Below, one piece after another: positions 52,601 to 62,000 of a stretch of DNA of 64,000 nucleotides (within the stretch, counting starts at the first letter, position 1; each line of letters starts with the position of its first letter). The stretch comes from Verrucomicrobia subdivision 3 bacterium UBA693. Its GTDB lineage: Bacteria > Verrucomicrobiota > Verrucomicrobiia > Limisphaerales > UBA8199. The notes below the pieces were generated by a model, which made no database searches, was not told the DNA's origin, and saw only the letters and a list, made by a program, of their open reading frames with translations. The DNA lies in the NCBI GenBank assembly GCA_002298785.1, contig DBMR01000117.1, positions 43,084 through 107,083 on the forward strand. Direction: 5' to 3'. The translations under genes and the position numbers were made by a program.

Positions 52601-53769
52601 ACGACGGCGCTAAACGTCCGGGCATAAGCCACACCCGGCGGCAGTTCCACATGCGCGTTGGCGCCTTCCAACGAGAGTACTCGACCATACTGTGCGTCGG
52701 GCACCGTCCGCGCCGTGCCGCGCAGCATACCGCTGTACTGCCCGCGATCATCCGCCGCGTCGAATTTGAAGTTGTAGATTGCCGCCCAATCATTCGTGAA
52801 CATCGGCCAGTTGTCGGAGGTCCAAGACAAGGGGACCAGATCGAAGCGGGCCTGGCCATACGCTCCATACCACGGTGCATAGGAATTGGCGTCGTAATAG
52901 TGGTAACTAAGGTACTGTTTGCCACCTTCAGACAATATTCCCGCATGCCCCGGACCCGTGAATTTACCAGTCCCCTCGAGGAAAAGTGTGTTCGCCGCAT
53001 CGCGCAGGTCTCGCCCGGAACGGTCCAGGTAGGGTCCAGTGATAACCGGGCTGCGGCCAACTCGAATGTTGTACCCGCTGTTCACACCCGAACAACAGGA
53101 GTCATAATTGACGAGCAGATAATAATACCCCCCGCGATAAAACAGGCAGGAGGCCTCGATCGAACTGTTATATGCCAGTTGATACGTGGGACTGTCCGGT
53201 GCGATCCGCAGGCCGGTAACCGGATCAAGTTGCACAAGGTAGATGCCCGACCAATACGACCCAAAGGACATCCACGGATTCCCGGAAGCGTCCAACAGAA
53301 CGCTCGGGTCAATGACGTTATAAGGACTCCCCACCGCGGAAAGAATAACCGGACCGTGATCCGTCCAGGCATAACTCGAATCCGATGGATCCAGCGTGGG
53401 ATTGGAGACCATGCCGATGGCCGACACTTGGCTGCCCCAGGTGGAAATGGCGTAATAGACACGGTAGGCGCCGGCAAAATAGATAATATCAGGAGCCCAA
53501 ACGTTGCCGTCAAAGCCCGGCACCGCATTGGTGGTCCAAACCGGCAGTTTCGAGAAAATGGGCGGACCAGATTTCCAGAAAACCTTGTCTGCGGAGGATT
53601 TGGTGCGAATACCCTGACCGGTAGCCACCTGGTAGTAGCGATCCTTGCACTTGATGACCGTGGAGGGATCATGCGCGCCAAGGTCGCCGCGCAAGTGCGG
53701 TGAGGCACCGAAAGCCATACTCCCTGCAACCAGGGCGGCCAGGACCATCAATTTCGAAGCAGACAACAC
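49624..53769 (-). CDS. Secreted GH43 arabinanase with three LamG-type domains
   Basis: 1381 aa from GTG 53769, which has an AGGA box 8 bases ahead and begins the signal peptide (SKLMVLAALVAGSMAFGA); the frame extends to TTG 53784. The catalytic GH43 five-blade propeller (about 25-320) resembles endo-1,5-alpha-arabinanases: general base in AHDPST (about 33), Asp in NVIDPSV (about 152) and acid Glu in SSIEASCLF (about 202), plus SYWSGIYLVQL. Three LamG-like modules follow, each with an almost identical WQRIFDFG(T/N)D segment, about 330-530, 630-820 and 935-1130, joined by PKD/Ig-like linkers. The C-terminal part ends with a short strand-rich module. It overlaps the methyltransferase gene. Confidence 0.9.
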   Translation of the reverse strand: MLSASKLMVLAALVAGSMAFGASPHLRGDLGAHDPSTVIKCKDRYYQVATGQGIRTKSSADKVFWKSGPPIFSKLPVWTTNAVPGFDGNVWAPDIIYFAGAYRVYYAISTWGSQVSAIGMVSNPTLDPSDSSYAWTDHGPVILSAVGSPYNVIDPSVLLDASGNPWMSFGSYWSGIYLVQLDPVTGLRIAPDSPTYQLAYNSSIEASCLFYRGGYYYLLVNYDSCCSGVNSGYNIRVGRSPVITGPYLDRSGRDLRDAANTLFLEGTGKFTGPGHAGILSEGGKQYLSYHYYDANSYAPWYGAYGQARFDLVPLSWTSDNWPMFTNDWAAIYNFKFDAADDRGQYSGMLRGTARTVPDAQYGRVLSLEGANAHVELPPGVAYARTFSAVVKWAGGADWQRIFDFGTDTSRYVMLTPASGDRHLRCDIRTGPTYVIEAPVALPTNRWSQVALTFDNQRAVLYLNGAAVATNSNVPVSPLHVRAQTNHLGRSKFSADPNFNGLIAGFRAYGRVLDAQAIVAPEARIDQPDGSAAFLPGAPLTLVGAGRDFMLNPLPGSAFQWQFQLVRNGRTNVLAAPIFGVTNGVFLVPTNTPGDSTLLIKLTITDGSGRKGTSSILVPSANPTPDWVARFPLQADASDTRSNFTGQLQGGAAFVNDPERGPVLSLAGAGQFVRLPAEAGRFMTFSAWVKWKGGGDGQRIFDLGNDAARYSMLTPQASGGKLHCGLTLRGPSGEQGIEVPWGLPSNTWIHVAAVLDGSRGVLYTNGSPVATNPVVNLVPENLGATNFYLGKSLSSDPYFSGYISGVRMYSQPLMAFEILAPWAEISAPLPGQGYGPGQTISFTGGAVDYRDQALSPTGLTWTVRYVLNGATSILLGPITGVTNGSYTIPAAGSQSTNGIYRVTLEAVDATGRRSTNSVDLVPITSAASAGIDWQSFYPFTVDARDASNRFNGSLLGGASVQNEAVRTRVLNLSGSGQYLSLPTGVGEAQTISAWVKWRGGAAWQRIFDFGTDTAHWFYFTPLNGSGNLECAITSDSTSFVHYLEPNAPFPLNVWTHVAVSLNGREAVLYTNGVAAVVDNAVYVLPKDVGVARAWFGRSMFPADPYLNGQLDSIQLNHRTLDFESIFAPTPVIAQPANGTLFAGGDAVNFSGSVSDYSGNALPVTDWKWSAALMQNGQPVANAGSWSNVASGSLAIPTTGPYATNVNYRLALTATATNGLSATVAVDLPPRILPLSFTTVPPGLTVAVDGNALETPATATLVQGWAREISVPSTQSLNGSNYSFVFWSDGGALTHSIPVAPGNTNYLASYLRPVLAIAAQNSQLTLQWPDWAASVPVYFATNLPAPVEAWTIITNPFAVSNGLCTLLLPADSSSGFYRLGWND

Positions 53770-53780
53770 TTTGCCATTCC

Positions 53781-55130
53781 TCAACGCCGCTTGCAGAACA
53801 GGACGATCCGGTTTGTGTTGGTGCCTTTGTCCATGTTATCGATCCCCCAACAGTTTGCGGTCTTGGTGAATTTCTGGTCGTTGATCAGGACCAACACCGG
53901 GTCCAACCCCGCCGACACCCCGCACGTCAGCACAGATTTCTCCAACTGAATCATGCCTTGATTCACTTCACCCACCTCGAAAGCAATATGGCCGTTTGGC
54001 TGCAGCACCCGCTCCAGTTCCCGGAAGACTTCCCTCATGGCTGCTTCCCAGGTCGAAAGGTTCCCCGGCATCGTGAGTTTAACGGATTTGGCATCGATGC
54101 CCAGAAACCAACACCGGAGCCAATTATCCGTGTCGTACTGCACGACGTTCAGAAATGGGGGCGAGGTGACCACGAGAGCGACGGAATTCGAGGGCAACTC
54201 GTGAGTGTCATGGGCCGGACGGTTCATCAACCGGCGCCCAGTCGCAACAGCAGCAAGCGTAGCCCGAATTTCGGCTGTAACGTCGCCCAATAGCTGCTGA
54301 CTCTTTTTGAGGATGATTTTCCGGATATCACGCTCGGGGGGCGTCTGGTTGCGCCGCTCGTTGATGCGACGCTGGGCTTTGGGGGAAGTGGCCTGGTTGG
54401 GAGGCAAGGTGTAGACCGAAAAAAAACCGGGAGAATGCCCCGTCAGACGGTTCAAAGAAACCAACCGCAGCCAATCATCCACGGCATCCAACTTTCCCTC
54501 CGCGGAACGGTCCAAAAAATAACGCTTCAAGGAGGAAAGCCCCTCCAGGGTCTTCGGATGATAAAAGGCGAGTAAATCCTCCGGCGTGTCGGCCGGTTTA
54601 TCCAGGGGGATGTGCCGCAGCCGCTCTTCTATCTCCGCGGGCATGGGGGGCAGCAGGCGCGCCCCGGTAAGGACGAGACTGAGCGGATTCACGTCGTTAC
54701 CGAGCGGCACCCGGCCCATTAGTGCCGCCTCCAACGGGGTGGTCCCACGCCCCATAAACGGATCATAAACCGTCTCGCCGGAACGAGTAAGACGCTCGAT
54801 AAAGAAGCGTGGAAGCTGCGGCTTGAAACAGGCCCGATAAGAAACCTCGTGTAGGGAGGAGGCCTGCCGCTGTCGAGCGGTCCAAAACTCGTTGATGAAG
54901 GTCGGCGCTTCAGCCTCCTTTCCTGCCGGAGTTCGATAGACGGTGGCCGTTTCCCGGGATGCGAGGCCAAACTCTTTGAATTGCCGCACGTGTTCCGCAA
55001 ATTCCTGTGTCCCGTGGAGGCGCGGCGGAGGCTTGGTCACCACTGGCAACTCCCTGACCGCGGAAAAGCCCAGGTCAAATTCTAATTCACCCTCGTTCCG
55101 CTGTTGCCGCTTTGATGTCGTTCGCTGCAT
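53781..55130 (-). CDS. Solitary DNA methyltransferase (N4-cytosine/N6-adenine type)
   Basis: 449 aa. The AdoMet site is YDPFMGRGTTPLEAALMGR (motif I, about 118-136), preceded by a motif X-like SYRACFKPQLPRFFIERL. The catalytic motif IV is TSPPFLNVVQYDTDNW (SPPF form, about 325-340), followed by EVFRELERVLQPNGHIAFEVGE. The X-I-IV order with a 190-residue middle part that may be the target-recognition region fits the alpha class. No restriction enzyme or modification partner gene is adjacent. Target site unknown. Its stop codon lies 12 bases ahead of the chosen GH43 start. Confidence 0.88.
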   Translation of the reverse strand: MQRTTSKRQQRNEGELEFDLGFSAVRELPVVTKPPPRLHGTQEFAEHVRQFKEFGLASRETATVYRTPAGKEAEAPTFINEFWTARQRQASSLHEVSYRACFKPQLPRFFIERLTRSGETVYDPFMGRGTTPLEAALMGRVPLGNDVNPLSLVLTGARLLPPMPAEIEERLRHIPLDKPADTPEDLLAFYHPKTLEGLSSLKRYFLDRSAEGKLDAVDDWLRLVSLNRLTGHSPGFFSVYTLPPNQATSPKAQRRINERRNQTPPERDIRKIILKKSQQLLGDVTAEIRATLAAVATGRRLMNRPAHDTHELPSNSVALVVTSPPFLNVVQYDTDNWLRCWFLGIDAKSVKLTMPGNLSTWEAAMREVFRELERVLQPNGHIAFEVGEVNQGMIQLEKSVLTCGVSAGLDPVLVLINDQKFTKTANCWGIDNMDKGTNTNRIVLFCKRR

Positions 55131-55262
55131 TTATGTACCTCAAGAATCTCTGTTTAAATTGGCGCACTTCAAGCTCTACGCGCAAAGCAAATCGGGTGGC
55201 GATGGGGTCCAGTTGGTCATGTTCTGGCGGAATAGCACCAGCCAGCGCAGATGAGCTCAGGG

Positions 55263-55649
55263 TTATCCAGCGGCGCTCTCCAAAATCGCGACTGCAGTCG
55301 CGTGATGCTGTGTGTGGCTCAAGCTGAGCAGCATCGCTCGGGCACCCCGCGCTTTCAGGAGCTCCGCTCCTGCTCCGTGCATGACGACGTATGGTTCCCC
55401 GCTCTCCCGTCGGCAAACTTCCATGTCTTTCCAGCTCAACTGCGCTCCAATCCCCGTGCCGAACGCTTTGCTGATCGCCTCTTTGGCGGCGAAACGCGCG
55501 GCGATAAACGGCCCGGGATCCTTGTGCGAGAGGCAGTAGGCGATTTCTGCTTCATGCAGAATACGGCTCAGGAAACGTTCGCCAAATTTGACGTGTGAGG
55601 AGCGGATGCGCTCCACCTCGATCAGGTCAATTCCGATGCCCAGGATCAT
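55263..55649 (-). CDS. acpS: Holo-[acyl-carrier-protein] synthase
   Basis: 128 aa. Attaches phosphopantetheine to ACP. Conserved motifs are GIGIDLIEVERI (about 3-14, metal-binding Asp) and FAAKEAISKAFGTG (about 52-65), then LSLSHTQHHATAVAIL at the C-terminus. Starts with the ATG immediately following the TGA of pdxJ, a coupled arrangement. The pdxJ-acpS pair is conserved in many proteobacteria. Confidence 0.96.
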   Translation of the reverse strand: MILGIGIDLIEVERIRSSHVKFGERFLSRILHEAEIAYCLSHKDPGPFIAARFAAKEAISKAFGTGIGAQLSWKDMEVCRRESGEPYVVMHGAGAELLKARGARAMLLSLSHTQHHATAVAILESAAG

Positions 55650-56393
55650 TCAATGCTCCGGGACTGCGGCCATGGCTTGGAGCATGTCGCGAACGGCTTG
55701 CGCCATGCCCACCCTGAGCGCGCGGCTCACGATGCTGTGACCGATATTCAATTCCACCAACCCAGGAATGCGCTGCATCCAATGCACATTTTCATAGTTC
55801 AACCCATGCCCGGCGTTGACTTGGAGACCCAGGCTTTGTGCCTGGCGTGCGCCCTCGAGCAATCGTTGAAACTCGCGATCCCGGTCCGCGGGCTGGGCAA
55901 ATGCCTCTGCGAAAGCGCCTGTATGCAATTCGATAAACTGGCTGCCGGTCCGGGCGGAAGCTTCGATCTGGACTGGATCGGGGGTTATGAACAGGCTCAC
56001 TTCGATTCCGGCTTCGTTCATGCGCCGGCGGGTGATCTCCAGGCTCTGGAAGTGCCCACTAACATCCAGGCCGCCTTCCGTCGTGACCTCCTGTCGCCGC
56101 TCCGGCACGAGGCAAACGATGTCGGGCTTCAACTTCAAAGCGATCTCCACGATTTCCGGAATATCCGCCATCTCCAGGTTCAATCGCGTCCTGATTTGTC
56201 GCCGTAAGGCCAGCACATCGCGATCCTGGATATGCCGCCGGTCTTCGCGCAAGTGCGCGGTGATGCCGTGTGCGCCAGCAGCTTCGCTGACGAGCGCTGC
56301 GGCCACTGGATCAGGCTCGCCGTGAACCTGTCCTCGATAGCGCGCTTCTCGCACTGTGGCCACATGATCAATGTTTACTCCCAACTTCATCAT
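55650..56393 (-). CDS. pdxJ: Pyridoxine 5'-phosphate synthase
   Basis: 247 aa. Condenses 1-deoxyxylulose 5-phosphate and 3-amino-acetonyl phosphate in DXP-dependent vitamin B6 synthesis. Conserved segments are LGVNIDHVATVREAR, HLREDRRHIQDRDV, CLVPERRQEVTTEGGLDV, VNAGHGLNYENV and ELNIGHSIVSRAL. The Met-Met start (56393 or 56390) is ambiguous by one codon. Coupled to acpS downstream. Confidence 0.97.
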   Translation of the reverse strand: MMKLGVNIDHVATVREARYRGQVHGEPDPVAAALVSEAAGAHGITAHLREDRRHIQDRDVLALRRQIRTRLNLEMADIPEIVEIALKLKPDIVCLVPERRQEVTTEGGLDVSGHFQSLEITRRRMNEAGIEVSLFITPDPVQIEASARTGSQFIELHTGAFAEAFAQPADRDREFQRLLEGARQAQSLGLQVNAGHGLNYENVHWMQRIPGLVELNIGHSIVSRALRVGMAQAVRDMLQAMAAVPEH

Positions 56394-56510
56394 GGGTGAT
56401 TATGCTGTCCATCCGGCACCCTGCGCAAATGGAAATCGCCAAAGGACCTTCCATCCGCACGCCATCCCCTGCAGATTCCTCACTCCGGCCTGCCCGCCTG
56501 GTTGCGCCGG

Positions 56511-57317
56511 TTACAGGTTGCGCCGCAGCCAATCGCGCATGAAACAGTTCACCTCCCACAATTCCACGATCGGTCGGCGTTGGTAGGGCAATAGTGTCAT
56601 ATACGGTGCCGGACCAAACTCCGGGCAGATGTCCAGATCCTTCAGCCCTTCGGCCGCCCGCAGCATCGCGATCCCTTTCCACCAGGCTAAATGCGTCTCC
56701 AGCGTGGAGGCCCACTCGGGAGCCCGCGGGTCGGTGATCTGCGGGCTTTGCGAAAACCCCACGCGCGCATGGATGTAATCACAACGCTGCGACGCCGTCC
56801 GCACCGCCTCCTCCTGATCTTCCAATAACGACTCGTGAACGCAGCACCAATGAGAAAAATCCGCGGTCAGGCGAATACCCGGCCGCGCGGCCAGAATCGC
56901 CAGCGTGCTATTGGTGCTGAACAATGCGCGCCCCCGATGCGTCTCGTGTACCACCGGCACGCCTCCCGTCCGCTCCAGGGCGCTGGCGCGATCGAATACT
57001 TGAAGGTTTTGCTCCAAGTTGAAGTAGTCTTTACCCGTATGGGAGTTCACCAGCACCGGCCGCAGTTGGATGGCCCGAAGATATTGCTGTTCAAAGCTGT
57101 CCGCGTGCTCCACGGCAGTCGCACCCGCAGTCCATTGCTGCACGACAATGGCCAAACCTAAATCCTCACATCGCTTCCTGATCTCCTCGCATTCCTCAAC
57201 CGCCCCGGGCACACCAAGTTCGACTCCGTCAAATCCGCCCGCCCGGATTTGTTCCAGTGAATCCGCCAGGGAAGGCGTTTCCATGCCCCAGGTGGAGCGA
57301 AAAAATCGGTAATTCAT
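56511..57317 (-). CDS. Sugar phosphate isomerase/epimerase-like TIM barrel
   Basis: 268 aa, cytosolic. It opens MNYRFFRSTWGMETPSLAD and shows the family pattern: GGFDGVELGVPG, VNSHTGKDYFN, VPVVHETHRGRALFS (Glu), LTADFSHWCCVHE (Asp/His), YIHARVGFSQ (His) and CPEFGPAPYMT (Glu). Such proteins often process inositol or keto-sugar intermediates. About 117 bases lie between it and pdxJ, so it may be transcribed separately. Confidence 0.87.
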   Translation of the reverse strand: MNYRFFRSTWGMETPSLADSLEQIRAGGFDGVELGVPGAVEECEEIRKRCEDLGLAIVVQQWTAGATAVEHADSFEQQYLRAIQLRPVLVNSHTGKDYFNLEQNLQVFDRASALERTGGVPVVHETHRGRALFSTNSTLAILAARPGIRLTADFSHWCCVHESLLEDQEEAVRTASQRCDYIHARVGFSQSPQITDPRAPEWASTLETHLAWWKGIAMLRAAEGLKDLDICPEFGPAPYMTLLPYQRRPIVELWEVNCFMRDWLRRNL

Positions 57318-57458
57318 GCCACCAATTCTATCGCCTTTCTAACTCAAGGAAAGCCACCAAACCGGCCGCCGCTAAATCTCATCCCCCGCCGCTGGAGCAC
57401 GACGCGCTGCGGTTGATTCAGTTGCCAGCCCACGGCACTCTGTTAATTTTGCGGGGTC

Positions 57459-58994
57459 ATGGCTTACGAAAGCTATCAGGACTTTATTAACACCCTCCAA
57501 CAGCAGGGGGAATTGACGCGCATCGCGGCTCCGGTGGCAACGGAACTGGAGATCACCGCAGCAGCGGATGTGCAAATGAAAGCGCCGGGAGGCGGCAAGG
57601 CCCTGCTGTTTGAGAAGCCGACCGTTAACGGCAAGCTCTCGCCCTTTCCGGTGGCGATCAACACGATGGGATCCTGGCGCCGCATGGCTCTGGCCATGGG
57701 CAGCGCATCCGTCGAAGAAACCGCTCGTGAATTGGGCGCGCTGATGAAAGCCAAACCTCCGGGATCGATGCGGGAAGCCCTGAAACTGCTTGGGACCGCA
57801 ATCGAACTGCGCCATGCCCGCCCTAAAGTGGTCAAGGACGGCCCCTGCAAGGAAGTGGTTCATAAATTCGAGACTCCTGCGACGCGCACCGAGCCCTGGC
57901 CCGCCGCGCCTGCCATCCAGACATTGCCTGGCGCTGGTGCGGCTCCGACTCTCCTCGATCTGCCGGTGCTCAAATGCTGGCCGCTGGATGGCGGCCGTTT
58001 CATCACCCTGCCCTGCGTCGTCACCAAAGATCCCGACACCGGCGAACGCAACGTCGGCATGTATCGCATGCAAATCTACGACTCGGGCAGTACAGGTATG
58101 CATTGGCAGTTGCAGAAAGTGGGCGCCCGGCACGGTCGCCGCTACTACGAAACCGGGACCCGCATGCCGGTAGCGGTGTTTCTCGGGGGCGACCCCATGT
58201 TTCCTTTCGCGGCCACGGCGCCATTGCCGGATGGCCTGGATGAATTCCTGCTCGCCGGCTATTTGCGTCGCAAATCCGTGGAACTGGTAAAGTGCGAAAC
58301 CGTGGATTTGGAGGTGCCGGCCAATGCCGACTTTGTCATCGAAGGCTACATCGATCCCCGGGAATCTTTGCGGGAAGAAGGTCCGTTTGGCGATCACACC
58401 GGCTTTTACACCCTGCCTGAACCCTACCCGGTTTTCCACGTCTCGGCGATTACCCATCGCCGTTCCGCGGTTTATCCTGCCACCATCGTCGGCGCCCCGC
58501 CCATGGAAGATTTCTATCTCGGGGCTGCGGCCGTGAAGTTGTTTCTGCCCGTGTTCCGCATGAACTTCCCTGAAATCGTGGACATCGCGTTGCCGGCGGA
58601 AGGCGTTTTCCACAACCTGGTATTCGTCAGCATCCGCAAGACCTACCCGATGCAGGCCTTCAAAATCATGCATGGCTTGTGGGGCATGGGACAGATGATG
58701 TTCACCAAATACATCGTGGTGGTGGACGAGGACGTGGATGTCCATAACACCAGCGAGGTCCTGTTCCGCCTCTGTGCCAATACCGACCCGCAACGCGACA
58801 GCATTTTCACCCGTGGCCCAGCCGACGTTTTGGACCACGCCACGAGCGAAGTCGGGGTGGGAAGCAAGCTCGGGCTGGACGCCACCCGCAAATTGCCGGG
58901 AGAAGGTTTCAAAAGGGCTTGGCCGCCGTTGATTCGCATGGACCAGTCGGTGCGCCTGAAAATGGACCAGTTACTCAATCACCGCCCACACTGA
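57459..58994 (+). CDS. ubiD: UbiD-family prenyl-FMN decarboxylase
   Basis: 511 aa, the size of classical UbiD. Markers are MAYESYQDFINTLQQQGEL at the start, MGSWRRMALAMG and the active-site region FVIEGYIDPRESLREEGPFGDHTGFYTL with the Glu-Arg-Glu arrangement (here Glu, Arg and Glu spaced as in the family; split as EGYIDPRE, REEGPFGDH). Metal and prFMN-binding segments include VGMYRMQIYDS-like NVGMYRMQIYD and GGDPMFPFAA. It removes a carboxyl group from an aromatic acid, such as in ubiquinone or menaquinone synthesis. No ubiX is adjacent. Confidence 0.93.
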   Translation: MAYESYQDFINTLQQQGELTRIAAPVATELEITAAADVQMKAPGGGKALLFEKPTVNGKLSPFPVAINTMGSWRRMALAMGSASVEETARELGALMKAKPPGSMREALKLLGTAIELRHARPKVVKDGPCKEVVHKFETPATRTEPWPAAPAIQTLPGAGAAPTLLDLPVLKCWPLDGGRFITLPCVVTKDPDTGERNVGMYRMQIYDSGSTGMHWQLQKVGARHGRRYYETGTRMPVAVFLGGDPMFPFAATAPLPDGLDEFLLAGYLRRKSVELVKCETVDLEVPANADFVIEGYIDPRESLREEGPFGDHTGFYTLPEPYPVFHVSAITHRRSAVYPATIVGAPPMEDFYLGAAAVKLFLPVFRMNFPEIVDIALPAEGVFHNLVFVSIRKTYPMQAFKIMHGLWGMGQMMFTKYIVVVDEDVDVHNTSEVLFRLCANTDPQRDSIFTRGPADVLDHATSEVGVGSKLGLDATRKLPGEGFKRAWPPLIRMDQSVRLKMDQLLNHRPH

Positions 58995-59058
58995 TGCCAT
59001 ACGCGCGAACTGACGATAGTCGGCTTTTTGGATTGGTAACAGGCCTGGACATAATCAC

Positions 59059-62000
59059 GTGAACGAAATTCAGAAAAGTGTGCTCCTTGGGCACTTGCGC
59101 ACATTCCTCGCGCAGTTCCCCAAAGTTTCCCGTGACCAGGGCCGCCGCTTGGCCCAATCCGGAGATATCAGTGAGTTTCTGGCCAGCCCGGACGGAACCA
59201 CCGCCAACGCAGTCATCCAGGGACAAGATCCAACAGTGGAATTTGATGATCTGGAATTGGAATGGTTTGGGGACTGCGGTTGCGGTCATGATTTCTGCGC
59301 CCATCAGTTTGCGCTGGCTTCGTTGCTGGCCAATGAGCTTTCCCAGGCTGCAGTGCGCCAGATCAGTTCCGGGCACGCCAAAGTCATCCCGCCACCCAAA
59401 GCCGCACCGCCGAGCGATTTTACCGCGACCGTAAAAGCCCGCCTGCAACGAACCTTGCGCCAGGAGGAACTGCGGCTCTGCCAGCAAATCAGCCAGCTCT
59501 ATGCCCGGTGTCGACCGAGCGAACGGCTCTCGGCTTGGGATCTCCACGACCTCGGCCTCCAGGTCAGCGTCGCCGGATGGGAAACCCTCAAACCCTGGCA
59601 GTCCTTTCCCGCGACCGAATGGGAATTCTGGTTGTTCATCGCTCACACCCTCCTTACCCGTAACGGGATTTTGCCAGATTTTCTGGCACCCATAACCGAC
59701 CTGGAACCCATCCGCGAAATCCTGCACCAGGTCGAACGCGCCAAGCTTATTGAGAAATGGAAAGCGGTTTTTGACACCGTCCCGCCTGAGATCCAGGACA
59801 CCCACGCCGCCGGCGGTCACGACTTGCGTCTCGTCGCCGAACCTGACGAATTACTGCTGGAAATCCGAATCGCCGGGGACACGGAATTCAGGAAGTTCAC
59901 CGCCACCAAGGCGCGTGAACTTCGGGATTCCGAGGAGGGCGAGACCCTCTGGAATTCGGCGCAATCCGAGGTGATCTGGAATGCGTTCAACGACCCTTAC
60001 CGATATGGGAGCCTGGTCAAAGTGGGGTATGAAGACGAAGGGACCTCCCGGCTCGTGAGGTTTTTGTTGCGAAATACGTTCCTGGCGTCCCACGTGGTGG
60101 ACGAACAACGCCAACCCCTCCAGCACCACGAAGAGCCGCTCAAATGGACCCTGATTGTTCCACCGAGCGAGCATGGAGAGTACACGCTGCAATTGACCCA
60201 ATCCAACGGGACGCCCGTGCCTCCCGTGTACTGCGTGCTGCCAGGACAGCCTTTTCTGTTTCTGACCCGCGCCGGGATGTTTAAAGGCCCTCCGGCTCCG
60301 GGGGATTTTGCTTTTGATCGCGGCAACCGCATCCCGGCGGCGGCGCTCGAGCACAGCAAGGGCGTCGAATTCCTCCTGCGCCTAGGCGTCGAATTGCCGG
60401 AGCGCCTCCGGGAACGTCTGCGCACCATTCCTTATAAAGTCATCTTTGAATGCCGCTTGGAGAAAGAGAAATACCGGCCGCAAAATGAACTCTGCCGCGT
60501 AAGCGTCCGTGCCGAGAGCGCCGATGGCGAAGTCCTGGGCTACGACGGCACCAACTGGTATCCCCGGGAAAAAGCACGCGCCAAACGCCTCTCGAACCAG
60601 GAGGTCGTCATCCATGACCGACAGTGGCTGCTGAAGACCCCCGGACTGTTGGCTCCCCTGCAATTGCGAGTCGCGACCTACCCAATGCAGAATCTATGGT
60701 GCAAGGTCACCCGTGCCTTCCCCGAAACGTTCTCGAACTGGGTAAAATCTCTCCCGCCGCAGATCGAGTTGGTGCTGAAAGGAGAGCTGTCCACTCTTGC
60801 CAATCCGGAGGTCGCGGGCTCCGTGCGGCTCGAAGTGCAGGAAACCCAGATCGACTGGTTCGACCTGCGGGTAATTCTACAGGTGGAAGACACCTCGCTG
60901 ACGCCCGAAGAAACGCGCCTACTCCTCAAAGCCCGCGGCGGCTTCGTGCGGTTGGCGGGTCGCGGCTGGCGCAAACTGCAATACAACCTCTCCCCGGAAG
61001 AAGATGAACGCCTGGCGGGGCTGGGCCTAAGCCCGCATGAACTATCCGATGAACCGCAACGGCTTCACGCCTTGCAGCTAGCCGACGAAGGCGCGCGCAA
61101 ATTCCTGCCACCCGAACAGGTCGAGCAGATCCATCGGCGCGCCAGCGAAATCCGCGCCTCGGTGTCTCCGCCCCTGCCCTCGGGCATTGACGCCCAATTC
61201 CGCCCTTACCAATTGGACGGATTTCAATTCCTGGCATACCTCAGCACCAATCACTTTGGTGGCATCCTGGCCGACGACATGGGCCTGGGAAAGACGCTGC
61301 AGACGCTGGCCTGGCTGCTTTGGTTGCGGGAAACCGGCGTTTCATCCCCGCCCACCGGCGTGTCCACGAAGGCGCTAGTCGTTTGTCCCAAAAGCGTGAT
61401 GGATAATTGGCAGGCTGAGGCCGCCCGCTTCGCCGGCGGCTTGCGGGTTCGCGTCTGGTCCGCCTCCGAATTACCCAAATTCAAGCAAGAACTTGAATCC
61501 GCCGACCTGCACGTCATCAACTACAGCCAGTTGCGCACCCTGGAAACCGACCTATTGTCCCTGTCCTGGCTGGCAGTCATCCTGGATGAAGGGCAATACA
61601 TCAAGAATCCCAATTCCCAGACGGCCCAAATCGCCCGCACGATTAAAGCCGGGCACCGGTTGATCCTGACCGGCACCCCCATCGAAAACCGCCTCCTTGA
61701 TCTTTGGAGCCTGATGAGTTTCGCCATGCCGGGCGCTTTGGGAAATCGCGCGTCGTTTCTCCGCGTATATGACGCCAAAACCGACCCCCTGGCCCGACGC
61801 CGCCTGGCCGCGCGCGTCCGCCCTTTCCTGCTCCGGCGTACCAAATCACAGGTCGCCAAGGACCTTCCCGACCGGGTCGAGGAAGATCTATTTTGCGAGA
61901 TGGAAGGCGAACAAAAGACGCTGTACCGCGCCGAACTCAAGCGCGCCCAACAAATGCTGCTCCGGGTGCAAACCCAACAGGAGTTGGCCAAACAGACCTT

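Noticed and set aside
52312..53703. 463-codon open frame on the plus strand
   Set aside because: Antisense to the GH43 catalytic domain, whose family motifs fix the coding strand.
57372..58838. 488-codon open frame on the minus strand
   Set aside because: Antisense to ubiD, which has clear motifs throughout.
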